Shown: positions 17,662 through 27,698 of the stretch, piece by piece | How positions within the stretch are numbered: position 1 is the first letter of the stretch | How the letters are laid out: the number at the start of each line of letters is the position of its first letter | NCBI GenBank assembly: GCA_963756715.1 | Contig: CAVWOV010000019.1 | Span: forward strand, 1-64,000 | Length of the DNA: 64,000 nucleotides | Direction of reading: 5' to 3' | DNA from: VAZQ01 sp963756715 | GTDB taxonomy: Bacteria; Pseudomonadota; Alphaproteobacteria; Rhizobiales; Xanthobacteraceae | Program-made: the position numbers and the translations under genes | The notes under the pieces: generated by a model | What the model was told of the DNA's origin: nothing | Seen by the model: only the letters and a program-made list of their open reading frames with translations | Database searches by the model: none

Positions 17662-18699
17662 ATGACCGCCCCTCCTCCCCTTACCCCGATCGAGATCGGC
17701 CTCGCCGCCGCGATCGTCACCGTCGAGGGCGAGCAGCCGGCCATCCTGGTCACCGGCGAGGACGACACCGAAAACCCCGCCAAGTCACCTTCTGACTCGA
17801 TTGGCCGCACCAAGGTGGCGCCGCGCGCACGGCTCCCCTTCGGCCCATTCGATCCGCTCGCACATCGCACGTTCGAGATCGGGCTGCGCGCCTTCGTGAC
17901 GGCGCAGACCGGGCTCACCGTCGGGTATGTCGAGCAGCTTTACACGTTCGGCGACCGCGGGCGTCACGCGCAGCCGGACGACACCGCAGCGCACATGGTG
18001 TCGATCGGCTATCTCGCGCTCACCCGCATGCCGGAGAGCAAGATGGCGCTCATCGCAACCGGCGCGGGCTTTGCGCCATGGTACCGCTTCTTCCCATGGG
18101 AGGACTGGCGCGACCGGCGGCCCGAGGTGCTCGACAAGCTGATCCTGCCGCTGCTTGGCGAATGGGCGGGGCGCACCCACAAGCCGGAGCCCGGCCGCGC
18201 GCTCGACCGCGGCGAGCGTCTGCGGCTCTGCTTCGGCACGGGTGGTGGCCTGTGGGACGAAGAGAAGGCGCTCGACCGCTACGAACTTCTCTATGAAGCG
18301 GGCCTTGTTGAAGAAGCGCGCCGTGACGGCCGCGCGGCCGCGTTGGCGCGCAGCACGATCCCGGTCCTTGGCGAGCCGATGCGGTTCGATCACCGGCGCA
18401 TTCTGGCGACCGCGATCGCGCGCCTGCGCGCCAAACTGAAATACCGCCCGGTGGTGTTCGAACTGATGCCGCCCGAATTCACCCTCACCGACCTGCAGCG
18501 CACCGTCGAGGCGATCTCCGGCCATCGGCTGCACAAGCAGAATTTCCGCCGGCTGGTGGAGGCCGCCGCCCTGGTGGAAGCAACCGGCGAGACGTCGACC
18601 ACGACCGGCGGCCGGCCGGCCGCGCTCTATCGCTTCCGCCGCGACGCCTGGCAGGAACGTCCGGCGCCCGGCCTGCGCCTGGGCACGCGCTCGGGATGA
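17662..18699 (+). CDS. NrtR-like transcriptional regulator (Nudix-like domain plus winged helix)
   Basis: 345 residues. The N-terminal part has Nudix fold elements, but the catalytic box is degenerate (IGLRAFVTAQTGL in place of REUXEEXGU), so it should bind rather than cut its ligand. The C terminus is the NrtR-type winged helix: FTLTDLQRTVEAISGHRL, KQNFRRLVEAAALVEATGE and GRPAALYRFRRD. In this family the ligand is ADP-ribose or a related NAD metabolite and the targets are NAD synthesis genes. No NAD gene is nearby, so its targets would be elsewhere. Confidence 0.8.
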   Translation: MTAPPPLTPIEIGLAAAIVTVEGEQPAILVTGEDDTENPAKSPSDSIGRTKVAPRARLPFGPFDPLAHRTFEIGLRAFVTAQTGLTVGYVEQLYTFGDRGRHAQPDDTAAHMVSIGYLALTRMPESKMALIATGAGFAPWYRFFPWEDWRDRRPEVLDKLILPLLGEWAGRTHKPEPGRALDRGERLRLCFGTGGGLWDEEKALDRYELLYEAGLVEEARRDGRAAALARSTIPVLGEPMRFDHRRILATAIARLRAKLKYRPVVFELMPPEFTLTDLQRTVEAISGHRLHKQNFRRLVEAAALVEATGETSTTTGGRPAALYRFRRDAWQERPAPGLRLGTRSG

Positions 18700-18767
18700 C
18701 GGTCTCTCGAACACCCCGACCATCCTTTGATCGTCACGTGCTCGGTCTGAACGAGAAACGCCTCGTC

Positions 18768-19334
18768 CTACGTACGGCTCCGCAAGCCCAAGCCAACGAA
18801 GATCCAGCCGATCCCCGCGAACACCAGGTCGATGCCGAGAAAGATTCCCAGAATGTACAGGCTTGAAACCGGCCAGTGCGAGAGGATGATAATGCCCAGG
18901 AGAATCGTGATCACGCCGGACAAGACCACCCAAATCCATGGCGACCCTTCCTTCATGCTGAAGGCGAGGAACAGCCGCATGAAGCCGGAGGCGAGGAGTA
19001 CGGCGCCAAGGAGAAGCGTCAGCACTGCCGCGGCAAGCAGCGGATTGCGAAACGTCAAAATTCCGGCAATCACGTACATGATGCCGAGGGCGATCCAGAG
19101 CAGGAATTTGCCCCAGGATTTGAACTGGAAAGCATTGATGACCTCGGCGACGCCCGCGATCAGCATCATGATGCCGACCACGAATACGCTTGCCACGGTC
19201 GCGAGCGCCACGCTGGAAAGCGCAATCAGTCCAGTGATCAGGTAAACAACGCCAAGCGCTACGATCCAGCCGCACTTGGCACGCAGCGGCGCCACTCCGC
19301 CTTGTTGGCCTTCAGTACTGGTTACCGTTGTCAT
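18768..19334 (-). CDS. hdeD: HdeD family membrane protein
   Basis: 188 residues with six hydrophobic helices in three similar pairs, the layout of HdeD acid-resistance membrane proteins. Typical stretches are LGVVYLITGLIALSSV, IMMLIAGVAEVINAFQFKSW and GIFLGIDLVFAGIGWIFVGL. The function in membrane stress is inferred from E. coli. ATG 19334. No EcfG-type promoter was found upstream. Confidence 0.88.
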   Translation of the reverse strand: MTTVTSTEGQQGGVAPLRAKCGWIVALGVVYLITGLIALSSVALATVASVFVVGIMMLIAGVAEVINAFQFKSWGKFLLWIALGIMYVIAGILTFRNPLLAAAVLTLLLGAVLLASGFMRLFLAFSMKEGSPWIWVVLSGVITILLGIIILSHWPVSSLYILGIFLGIDLVFAGIGWIFVGLGLRSRT

Positions 19335-19621
19335 TGTGTTGCTCCCGGGTAAGCTCTTCCAAGTGACTCTGATCTCTCAATAACACAGAATGCTTCCCTT
19401 GATTAAGGGCTGAGACCATCCAGTTGCTTTGAAGTCATGCGGATGTCATTCGAATTCGAGACAACTCGCATGAGCGATCGCGCGATGGTCGCCGGCGCTG
19501 GCCATGCAGTCGCTTGGGCTTGCGATGCCGCGCGCTCACTGGCGGCGGGCAGCCAGACCCGGCATACTGGCGCCGGCGATCGCCAAATGGCGAATTAGAT
19601 TTTCTCAAAGCTTGAGCCAAA

Positions 19622-20671
19622 ATGACGACTGCAGCCGCGGAAACCCAGACATTCAACCGTCCGCCCATTTTGGTGGACCTCGCGCTGCAAGGTGGCGGTG
19701 CCCACGGCGCCTTCACCTGGGGCGTGCTGGACCGTCTGCTCGAAGAGCCGTGGCTGCGAATCGACGGCGTCTCAGGCACATCGGCCGGGGCGATGAATGC
19801 GGCGGTGCTGGTCGACGGCTACGCCAAGAGCGGCGCCAGAGGCGCGCGCGCCGCGCTGGAGAATTTCTGGCGCGGGGTCTCGACCGCGGCGCTGCTCAGT
19901 CCATTCCGGCGGACGCCGCTGGATGTGCTGCTCGGACGTTGGACGCTCGATCATTCGCCGATGTTCGTCACGATGGATCTGATGTCGCGCCTGTTCTCGC
20001 CGTACGATCTGGGCCGGCACGCCACCAATCCCTTGCACAAGATCCTCGGCGAGACCGTCAATTTCGATCGCGTGGCGCAGGCGCCGATCAAGCTGTTCGT
20101 CACGGCGACCAACGTGCGGACCGGACGCGGGCGGGTGTTCCGCAATCGCGAGGTCACCCCGGACGTGCTGCTCGCATCGGCATGCCTGCCGACGCTGTTC
20201 CAGGCGATCGAGATCGAGGGTGAGATCTATTGGGACGGCGGCTATTCCGGCAATCCGACGATCACGCCGCTGGTGCGGGAATGCAAGTCGCGGGACACCA
20301 TCCTGGTGCAGATCAATCCAGTCGAGCGCCCGGAAATTCCGACCTCGGCGCGCGACATCCTCAACCGGCTCAATGAGGTCTCGTTCAACGCCGTGCTGCT
20401 CAAGGAATTGCGCATGATCGCGCTGCTGCGGAAGGTGACTCATATCGACAATTCCGAGGGAGCCAACTGGGCAGGCATGCGGATCCACCGCATCGCCAGC
20501 GAGGCAATGGTGACGCTCGGCTATTCGTCGAAGCTGAATGCCGAATGGGAATTTCTGTGCATGCTGCGCGATGAAGGCCGGAGCGCGGCCGATGCGTTCC
20601 TGACCGCTCATTACGAGGACCTGGGCCAGCGTTCGACGCTCGATCTGGATCAGTTGCTGGAAGGCGTCTGA
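19622..20671 (+). CDS. patatin-like phospholipase/depolymerase
   Basis: A 349-residue serine acyl hydrolase with a Ser-Asp dyad. The oxyanion loop GGGAHG is at residues 24-29, the nucleophile Ser54 in GTSAG, and Asp205 in WDGGYSG. No signal peptide, so it is cytoplasmic or membrane-associated. GntP follows after four bases, so they form an operon. In related bacteria, patatin proteins of this type sit with 3-hydroxybutyrate genes, so a role in PHB turnover is plausible but not shown. Confidence 0.88.
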   Translation: MTTAAAETQTFNRPPILVDLALQGGGAHGAFTWGVLDRLLEEPWLRIDGVSGTSAGAMNAAVLVDGYAKSGARGARAALENFWRGVSTAALLSPFRRTPLDVLLGRWTLDHSPMFVTMDLMSRLFSPYDLGRHATNPLHKILGETVNFDRVAQAPIKLFVTATNVRTGRGRVFRNREVTPDVLLASACLPTLFQAIEIEGEIYWDGGYSGNPTITPLVRECKSRDTILVQINPVERPEIPTSARDILNRLNEVSFNAVLLKELRMIALLRKVTHIDNSEGANWAGMRIHRIASEAMVTLGYSSKLNAEWEFLCMLRDEGRSAADAFLTAHYEDLGQRSTLDLDQLLEGV

Positions 20672-20675
20672 CCGG

Positions 20676-22130
20676 ATGGGCCTGCTCGGCATCCTGCTTG
20701 GACTGGCTCTGCTGGTATGGTTCGCGTTCCGCGGATGGAGCGTCCTGCTGCTGGCTCCCGCTGCGGCGCTGCTGGCCGCCGCCTTTGCGCGCGAGCCGCT
20801 GCTGGCAAGCTGGACGCAGACCTTCATGGGCAGCGCCGCTGGCTTTCTGGCGCAGTTCTTTCCGATCTTTCTGCTTGGCGCGCTGTTCGGCAAGCTCATG
20901 GAGGACAGCGGCTCGGTCTCGGCGATTGCCGACTTCATGACGCAACGGCTTGGCGAACGCCATGCGGTGCTGGCGGTCGTGCTGGCCGGAGCACTCGTGA
21001 CCTACGGCGGGGTCAGCCTGTTCGTGGCGTTCTTCGTCCTGGCGCCGATGGCGCAGGCGCTGTTTCACGCGGCCGCCATCCCGCGCCGGCTGATGCCGGC
21101 GGCGATCGCGCTCGGCACCTCCACCTTCACGATGTCGGCGTTTCCCGGCACGCCGGCGATCCAGAATGCGATCCCGATGCCGTTCTTCGGCACGACGCCA
21201 TTCGCGGCGCCCGGTCTCGGCATCATTGCGTCGGCCATCATGCTCGGCTTCGGCATGTGGTGGCTCGGCCGGGCAGAGACGTTGGCGCGGCGCGCTGGCG
21301 AGGGCTTCGGCGAACATGCGCCGGTGAGCATCGAGACCGTGGCGGACGATCCGCTGGTGCGCGAGCGCGCCACCACCGCACGCGAATTCGATCCCGCCGA
21401 GATTCGTCATGGCCACCGCAGCGTCACATCGCCGCCCATTGCGCTGGCGATGTTGCCGCTCGCCGTGGTGATCGCCGTCAATCTGATCATGTCGCTGATC
21501 GTTCTGCCCCGTCTCGACGTCTCGTTCCTGGCAGAGGAGCGCTGGGGCGTCACGACGCTCTCGGCGGTCGGCGGCGTCTGGTCGGTGGTGACGGCGCTCG
21601 CCGCCGCCATTGCGACGCTGATTGCCGTCAACCGCAAGTACCTGTCGGAACTGCGCGCCAGCATGGATGCCGGCGCCAATGCCTCGGTGCTGCCGGCGCT
21701 CAGCGTGGCAAGCCTCGTGGGCTTCGGCGCCGTGGTGGCGGCGCTGCCGGCGTTTGCGATGGTGCGCGACTGGGTGCTGGCAATCGAGGGCGGACCACTG
21801 GTGTCGCTGGCCGTCGCGACGAATGTTCTGGCGGCGCTCACCGGCTCCGCGTCCGGCGGTCTCACCATCGCGCTCGATGCCCTGGGCCACACCTACATGC
21901 AGCTTGCAGCCACGACCGGCATCGATCCGGCGCTGATGCACCGTGTCGCGGTGATCGGCGCCGGCACCCTCGACAGCCTGCCGCACAACGGCGCGGTCGT
22001 GACGCTGCTCGCCGTGTGCGGGTCGACGCACCGCGAGAGCTATCTCGATATCGTCGTGGTCGCAATCGTCGGCGCCATCATTGCACTTGTCGCGGTGATT
22101 GCGCTGGGCTCCGTCGTTGGGTCATTCTGA
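20676..22130 (+). CDS. GntP family permease
   Basis: A 484-residue secondary transporter with about 12 hydrophobic segments. GntP-like features include FFPIFLLGALFGKLMEDSGS, ALVTYGGVSLFVAFFVLAPM and TMSAFPGTPAIQNAIPMPFF. The C-terminal half has SASGGLTIALDALG and DSLPHNGAVVTLL, typical of the GntP subgroup that handles hydroxybutyrate-like acids. It is translationally close to the patatin gene (gap of four bases), so cargo and hydrolase product may match. Confidence 0.85.
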   Translation: MGLLGILLGLALLVWFAFRGWSVLLLAPAAALLAAAFAREPLLASWTQTFMGSAAGFLAQFFPIFLLGALFGKLMEDSGSVSAIADFMTQRLGERHAVLAVVLAGALVTYGGVSLFVAFFVLAPMAQALFHAAAIPRRLMPAAIALGTSTFTMSAFPGTPAIQNAIPMPFFGTTPFAAPGLGIIASAIMLGFGMWWLGRAETLARRAGEGFGEHAPVSIETVADDPLVRERATTAREFDPAEIRHGHRSVTSPPIALAMLPLAVVIAVNLIMSLIVLPRLDVSFLAEERWGVTTLSAVGGVWSVVTALAAAIATLIAVNRKYLSELRASMDAGANASVLPALSVASLVGFGAVVAALPAFAMVRDWVLAIEGGPLVSLAVATNVLAALTGSASGGLTIALDALGHTYMQLAATTGIDPALMHRVAVIGAGTLDSLPHNGAVVTLLAVCGSTHRESYLDIVVVAIVGAIIALVAVIALGSVVGSF

Positions 22131-22219
22131 TGTAAGCAACTCGTGTCGCAAGCAGCGCGCAGGGATACCCGCGCGCGCGTCAATCATTCGGTGACAGCGC
22201 TGGACCCTGGGAGTTCGCC

Positions 22220-23234
22220 GTGAAGGTAATGCTTGGACTCTGCACCGCAGTCCTGCTGTTCGCCGGGCTGTATGCCGCGAAATCAATTCTGGCGCCGGTC
22301 ACCTTCTCCCTGTTCATCATCGCCATCGTGTGGCCGCTCCAGAGCTGGCTGCAGGCCAAGATGCCGAAGATTTTGGCGGCGCTGATCACCATCCTGGCGA
22401 TCGTATGTACGTTCGTCGTGATGGCGTCCCTGATCGTCTGGGGCTTCGGAAAGATCGGCCAGTGGCTCATCAGCAACATTCCCCGTTTCCAGGAACTCTA
22501 TGTCCTCGCCACCAATTGGCTCGAGGGGCACGGCATCCTGGCAGCCCAGGTCTTTTCCGATCAATTCAACGTCGGATGGATTTTTCGCGCTGTTCAAGAA
22601 ACTGCGAGCATATTGAACAGCTCGATTTCGTTCTGGCTCGTCACGTTTGTCTTTATCGTGCTTGGATTGCTGGAGGTCGACGACGCACGGCGCAACATCG
22701 AGCGCATGCAAAATCCGATCATTCGACAAAGCCTGTTGAAGGCCAGTGGCGACATCGCCACCAAGTTCCAGCAGTACATGCTGGTCCGGACCATGATGAG
22801 CGCCCTAACGGGCTTCATCATCTGGGGCTTTGCGCTTCTTGCAGGGCCTCGAACTGGCGACCGCCTGGGGCGTGATCGCCTTCGTGCTCAACTATATCCC
22901 GTTCATCGGCTCCTTCATCGCCACGGTGTTTCCGACCTTGTTCGCGCTCGCACAGTCCGAATCGTGGCAACTCGCGCTTGTCGTGTTTCTAGGGCTTAAT
23001 GTCATTCAATTCATCGTCGGGAGCTACCTTGAGCCGAAAATCGCGGGTGCGAAGCTGTCCATTTCGCCCTTCATCGTGTTGTTTGCGGTGTTCTTCTGGA
23101 GCTTCCTCTGGAATCTCCCGGGCGCCTTCATTGGGGTGCCGGTGGTCATCGCCATCCTGACGGTGTGCGCGGAGCACGATTCCTCGCGTTGGGTCGCCAC
23201 GCTCATGTCGGGAGAGGAAAAGATGCGAGCCTGA
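22220..23234 (+). pseudogene. AI-2E family transporter, frameshifted as read
   Basis: Two overlapping frames join into one membrane protein of about 338 residues. The first, from GTG 22220, carries the N-terminal helices and ends in sense at GFIIWGFALLAG. The second continues LELATAWGVIAFVLNYIPFI and SYLEPKIAGAKLSISPFIVL, the AI-2E permease hallmark, to GEEKMRA. One extra G in GGG at 22844-22846 explains the break. Members export small molecules or ions; the substrate is unknown. Confidence 0.8.
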
Positions 23235-23284
23235 CAAGGCTCGCAATGGATTGCGACGCGGGATAGTGCGTAGGCGGGTGGCCG

Positions 23285-25033
23285 CTACGTGTCGATGCTT
23301 GGCTGACCGGCGATCAAGACCTTTTGCGGCTTCAAGAGCCTGAGACGCCGATCATCCCCCACGGCCAAGGTGTGGACGTAGAAACAGGTGCTGAGATCGT
23401 TGGTCGCTTCCATGATCGGAGAGGGCGCGGAGACGATCTGGAAGCCGGCGCATTCGCCGATCCAGTCGACATGCCGATGGCCGTGCATCAGCACCACACG
23501 GTCAGCCAGTGGCCGCAAGCGACGAAGAAGCCAGTTGCCGTTGATCAGCGCCGTGCCGATGCGCTCGGACAGCGCCTTCGCGGCGCGCGGATACTCCACG
23601 AGATGATGATGAAGGGCGATGACCCAGCACGCCTTCGGATACTGCCGGCACGCGATCTCGATGCCGCGAGCCTGTTCGATTGAAATCATGCCAAGCGCAT
23701 TGGTGAAGGAGAAATGCGTGTCGGCGTTCGAGTTGAGAAGGATGAGCCCCAGGCCGTCCTGACGATCCGGCGGCAGCACCATGGGATATGTCCGCGTCCA
23801 CAGGTCCGATAGCTCTTTGGTCAAGCGCGGGTGTCCGGCATCGGCAAACGCCGCGATGTTGGCAAGATGCGGCGCCAGCGCGGCGGCCAGCGTATCGCCC
23901 AGTCGGCCGCGGCCCGGGTCGACAACATGCACCCGCTCGCCCTGGATGGCTGCCGTCGCGGTCAGAACACGCACCTTGCGCAGCCGCTTGCTTCTGCTGC
24001 TCGGAAGGTCGAGCCGCGCCGGATTCGCGCGGTCTACGATGTTGAGATCGTGGTTGCCGGGCAGGACGAATATGAGGTTGCTGAGACTGGTATGCCGCGC
24101 GACAGCGTCGAAGAATTCTGCCCATTCGGTCGACAAGCCGGCGTCGGTCATGTCGCCGGTGATCAGGATGGCGTGCAGCGGATTATCCGCATGCAGCGTC
24201 TCCAGCGCTGTGAACACCCGCTCCAACCGCTCGTTGCCCTGCGGACCGGACCTGCCGCTTTCAATGCGGAAACCATAGCGCTCGCCGACGACGTGAATGT
24301 CCGACAGGTGCGCGATGCGCCACGTGGCGCCGTTGCTGGACGGTTCGCCGAACAATTCGAGATCGTGCGGAGGGTCCATGGTCGCATCGGCGATGGCCCA
24401 GACGATCGCCGCCACGGCGACATAGGCACTCACCAGAACGACGCTGTTGGCAACCGCCACGATTACCAGTGTCTTCGGGGAGTGCAGGATCGCGATGTCG
24501 CTGAGAAAATGCGCCCTCGGCCAGGCGAGCAGCAGGGCGCCGAGCGCACACGCACAGATCAGCAGGCCGGAGACCAAGGCGGCCGTGGCATGCCACATCG
24601 TGCGCTGAAACTTGCTTGCCTGAGGTGAAATCCAGGCCCCGGTGAGATGTCGCAGCGCCTCGCGGCAGGCCGTATAGCAGGGCTGGACGGCGAGCGCGTT
24701 CAGGGACCAGAAGCTGCGCTCGGCAAGTTGCAGCACCCGGTGTCCGCCGAACCACCCGACGACGAGGAGGCCCACGAACAGGATCACCGACCAAACACCG
24801 GCCAGCGACGTCGCCACGTTATCGCTGACCTTATTGAACCAGATCGACGCGACGATCGGAGCCAGTCCGACCATCAGACTCGGGAGGGCAATCAGCCAAA
24901 TCCAGGCGACCACCAGCTTCGGAAGGCTGATCTCCGCCAGCAGGCTGCCGGCGAGCGACAGGAGCGAGCGCTGCTTGGTGCTGGACGCGTCATCTTCGAT
25001 GTCGCCGCGGCGCGGATCAATTGTCGGCCTCAC
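23285..25033 (-). CDS. membrane-anchored calcineurin-like metallophosphoesterase
   Basis: 582 residues. The N-terminal part has about four membrane helices (LVVAWIWLIALPSLMVGLAP, then GVWSVILFVGLLVVGWFGG, LVSGLLICACALGALLLAW and VVLVSAYVAVAAIVWAIADA). The C-terminal phosphoesterase carries the full metal set: LSDIHV, GDMTD, GNHDLN, ALHHHL and HGHRH. I chose GTG 25033 because AAGGAG stands seven bases before it; the only in-frame ATGs lie further upstream, outside any conserved region. The substrate is unknown; a cyclic nucleotide, phospholipid or phosphoprotein are all possible. Confidence 0.82.
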   Translation of the reverse strand: MRPTIDPRRGDIEDDASSTKQRSLLSLAGSLLAEISLPKLVVAWIWLIALPSLMVGLAPIVASIWFNKVSDNVATSLAGVWSVILFVGLLVVGWFGGHRVLQLAERSFWSLNALAVQPCYTACREALRHLTGAWISPQASKFQRTMWHATAALVSGLLICACALGALLLAWPRAHFLSDIAILHSPKTLVIVAVANSVVLVSAYVAVAAIVWAIADATMDPPHDLELFGEPSSNGATWRIAHLSDIHVVGERYGFRIESGRSGPQGNERLERVFTALETLHADNPLHAILITGDMTDAGLSTEWAEFFDAVARHTSLSNLIFVLPGNHDLNIVDRANPARLDLPSSRSKRLRKVRVLTATAAIQGERVHVVDPGRGRLGDTLAAALAPHLANIAAFADAGHPRLTKELSDLWTRTYPMVLPPDRQDGLGLILLNSNADTHFSFTNALGMISIEQARGIEIACRQYPKACWVIALHHHLVEYPRAAKALSERIGTALINGNWLLRRLRPLADRVVLMHGHRHVDWIGECAGFQIVSAPSPIMEATNDLSTCFYVHTLAVGDDRRLRLLKPQKVLIAGQPSIDT

Positions 25034-25200
25034 GCCGTCGCTCCTTCGCGCTTTGTAGTCCAAATATAACGCATCAGAATCAATGTTTCGCTTACGCCAG
25101 GGAATGCGAACCGGCGCGGCGAAGCCGAAAACGGAGTCGCGCGGTCTGCCCGACGCGCTATAATGCTGTAGCATCTGCAACTGCGCCGAGGTATCCCGTC

Positions 25201-25428
25201 ATGCGATGGCTTCATATCACCATCATCATCCTGTTCGCCGCCGCGACGCTCATATTTGCGCTGCAAAATTTCACGATCGTCACGATGGCATTCCTGGGTT
25301 TCAGCATTCGCGCGCCACTGGCAGTGCTGGTGGCCGTTGTCTATGTCCTCGGCATGGTGACCGGTGGCAGCCTTTGGGCGCTGCTTCGTCGATCACTGCG
25401 GGAATCAAGGCTCAGTGGGGCCGGATAG
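25201..25428 (+). CDS. LapA/DUF1049 domain membrane protein
   Basis: 75 residues with two membrane helices (LHITIIILFAAATLIFALQN and PLAVLVAVVYVLGMVTGGSL) separated by a short FTIVTMAFLGF segment, the LapA layout known from lipopolysaccharide assembly. The Arg-rich C terminus would be cytoplasmic. A TATAAT hexamer at 25159-25164 is a candidate -10 element, but no good -35 was found. Confidence 0.8.
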   Translation: MRWLHITIIILFAAATLIFALQNFTIVTMAFLGFSIRAPLAVLVAVVYVLGMVTGGSLWALLRRSLRESRLSGAG

Positions 25429-25685
25429 GTGCAAGCAAAAAGACCAGCCGCGTCAGCACCGGCCGCAACTGGTGCCGGTCGATAGATTTCCGGGACCGGC
25501 ATCACGCTCGCCATTTGATCGCCTCGCCTGCAGACGAGCCGGGTGGTGCGTGTCTTCGCATCGCAGTGCAGCATACTTGCTTCTGTTGAACGCCGTCTGC
25601 TGCCCGACAGGCGCGACGTTTCGTCAGGGTGTTTGGCATTGGCTGAGGGATAGAGTGTGAATGCTCGGACAGCGGGAGGACAAAC

Positions 25686-26675
25686 ATGCTTACCCGTCGT
25701 CACTTGATTGCCCTGTCAGCAGCACAAGCATTGACCCCAACGCTTCTCTCTCGGGAGGGGCGCGCACAAGCGCCGGGCGCCGATTTCCCGAACAAGCCCG
25801 TGCGCATGATTGTGCCGGTGGCTGCCGGAGGCCCGACCGATCTCGTCGCCCGCATGGTCGCTGAAAAGCTGTCAGCGAAGTGGGGTCAGCAGGTTGTCGT
25901 CGAGAACAAGGGAGGCGCCGGCACCAACATCGGCAACGAATATGCCGCGCGGTCCGACCCCGACGGATACACGATCTTGTTCGCTACCGCGTCCCTTGCG
26001 GTGAACACCAGCCTCTACCGCTCACTGAGCTACGATCCGGTTGCGGATTTTGCGCCGGTTTCGCTCGCCACCCAGCTTGCCTATTTCATGTTTGTGCCGA
26101 ACTCCTCGCCGGCTCACACGATCCAGGAGTTCATCAGCTATGCCAAGTCGCATCCCGGCAAGCTCACGATGGCATCGCCCGGCACCGGCAGCGCGCCGTT
26201 CCTGGCTGAGATGTTGTTCCTGCAGATGGCCGGCCTCAAGATGACGCACGTGCCCTATCGCGGCGCTTCGCCCGCCTTCGCGGACCTCATACCGGGTCGG
26301 GTGGACTGTTATTTCGGCAGCGGCACATTGCTGTCCTATTCGCGGTCGGGACAGGTTCGCGTTCTGGCGAGCACCGGACCGAAACGCGATGCGGCTGCCC
26401 CGGATGTTCCCACCATCGCGGAGGCAGGTATCCGCGGCTACGACGTGACGGCGTGGCAGGCCCTATTCGTCCCGGCCAAGACCCCGCCTGAGATCATCCG
26501 CAAGATCAGCGCCGACACCAACACAGTGCTCGCCGACCCCGCGGTCAAGAGCAAGCTGGCCAAAACCGGCTATGTGGCCGAGGGCTCCTCGCCTGAGGCA
26601 CTGGGGCAACTCCTGAAGTCCGAAATTGCCAAATGGAGTCACGCCATCAAATCGATCGGCATCAAGATCGACTGA
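25686..26675 (+). CDS. Bug-type (TctC) tripartite tricarboxylate receptor
   Basis: A 329-residue periplasmic binding protein with an RR-containing leader (MLTRRHLIALSAAQALTPTL). Bug-family landmarks are FPNKPVRMIVPVAAGGPTD, NKGGAGTNIG, DPDGYTILFAT, MTHVPYRGASPAFADL and the late GYDVTAWQALFVPAKTP. Such receptors bind carboxylates and related small acids. No TctAB genes are next to it, so it is an orphan receptor. It ends 33 bases from the next, convergent Bug gene. Confidence 0.92.
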   Translation: MLTRRHLIALSAAQALTPTLLSREGRAQAPGADFPNKPVRMIVPVAAGGPTDLVARMVAEKLSAKWGQQVVVENKGGAGTNIGNEYAARSDPDGYTILFATASLAVNTSLYRSLSYDPVADFAPVSLATQLAYFMFVPNSSPAHTIQEFISYAKSHPGKLTMASPGTGSAPFLAEMLFLQMAGLKMTHVPYRGASPAFADLIPGRVDCYFGSGTLLSYSRSGQVRVLASTGPKRDAAAPDVPTIAEAGIRGYDVTAWQALFVPAKTPPEIIRKISADTNTVLADPAVKSKLAKTGYVAEGSSPEALGQLLKSEIAKWSHAIKSIGIKID

Positions 26676-26708
26676 GGGTTACCGACTTGCTTCGTTTGAC
26701 CGCGAGTC

Positions 26709-27698
26709 TCATTGCAGCCCGAGCTTGAGCTTTGGATCCTGCACGACCTTGCGGTAGAGCGCGTATTGCGCGCGGTTGAAGGCGTCGAGTTCCTGCGGTG
26801 TCGAGCCGACCGCCTCGGTCCCGGCCTTGGCGAGACGCGCCACGAGACCAGGGTTCTTCATGGTCTTGGCGATCGCGGCCGCGAGCTTGTCGATGATCGG
26901 CTTCGGCGTCGCCGCCGGCGCGTAGACCGCGGTCCAGTACGGCACCTCGTAGTCGATCCCCTGCTCGATCAACGTCGGCACGTTCGGCAGCGACGGCGCC
27001 CTTGTCCGGGTGGTCACCCCCAACGCGCGGACGATGCCGGATTCGATATTCTTCTGCTGCGGCGGCACGCCGTCGATCAGCATCTGAATGCGGCCTGCGA
27101 GCAGGTCGGGCATGACGCCGGCATTGCCGCGGTAGGGCACATGCACGATGTCGACTCCGGCGGCCGCTTTGAACATTTCGCTGGCGAGATGAATCGCCGT
27201 CCCGGCGCCGGACGAGCCATAGCTGTATTTGCCCGGATTGGCTTTAGCGAGCGCGATGAATTCCTTCAGATTTTTCGCCGGCAACGACGGATTGATGATC
27301 AGCACCGGCGCAAAGCGCGTGACGAGGGAGACCGGCGCAAGGTCGCGCAGCCAGTCGTAGGCCATATCCTTGCCGACCACGGAGCTGACCACGCCGGTCG
27401 TCGATTGATAGAGCAGCGTGTAGCCGTCGGGCGCCGCGCGCACCACCGCGTTGGTGCCGATCGTGCTGCCACCGCCGCCCTGGTTCTCGACGATGACCTG
27501 CTGGCCGATCACCTCGGACAGCACCTGCGCGGTCGCACGCGCCGTGAAGTCGATGCCGCCCCCGGCCGCGAACGGCACGACGAACTTGATCGGCTTGGTC
27601 GGATAGTCGGACTGCGCGGCCGCCGGACGCACCGAAATTGCGATTGCAGCGCATGCGAGTACGGAGAAGCATACGCGAAGAATTCGTTGCACGATCAT
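26709..27698 (-). CDS. Bug-type (TctC) tripartite tricarboxylate receptor
   Basis: A 329-residue periplasmic receptor with signal peptide MIVQRILRVCFSVLACAAIA. The mature part has YPTKPIKFVVPFAAGGGIDF, NQGGGGSTIGTN, APDGYTLLYQ, DIVHVPYRGNAGVMPDLLAG and VPYWTAVYAPAATPKP. Its start overlaps the NIPSNAP stop by four bases, so the two are one transcript. It has no adjacent TctAB and may share the TctBA at 46.5 kb. Confidence 0.92.
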   Translation of the reverse strand: MIVQRILRVCFSVLACAAIAISVRPAAAQSDYPTKPIKFVVPFAAGGGIDFTARATAQVLSEVIGQQVIVENQGGGGSTIGTNAVVRAAPDGYTLLYQSTTGVVSSVVGKDMAYDWLRDLAPVSLVTRFAPVLIINPSLPAKNLKEFIALAKANPGKYSYGSSGAGTAIHLASEMFKAAAGVDIVHVPYRGNAGVMPDLLAGRIQMLIDGVPPQQKNIESGIVRALGVTTRTRAPSLPNVPTLIEQGIDYEVPYWTAVYAPAATPKPIIDKLAAAIAKTMKNPGLVARLAKAGTEAVGSTPQELDAFNRAQYALYRKVVQDPKLKLGLQ

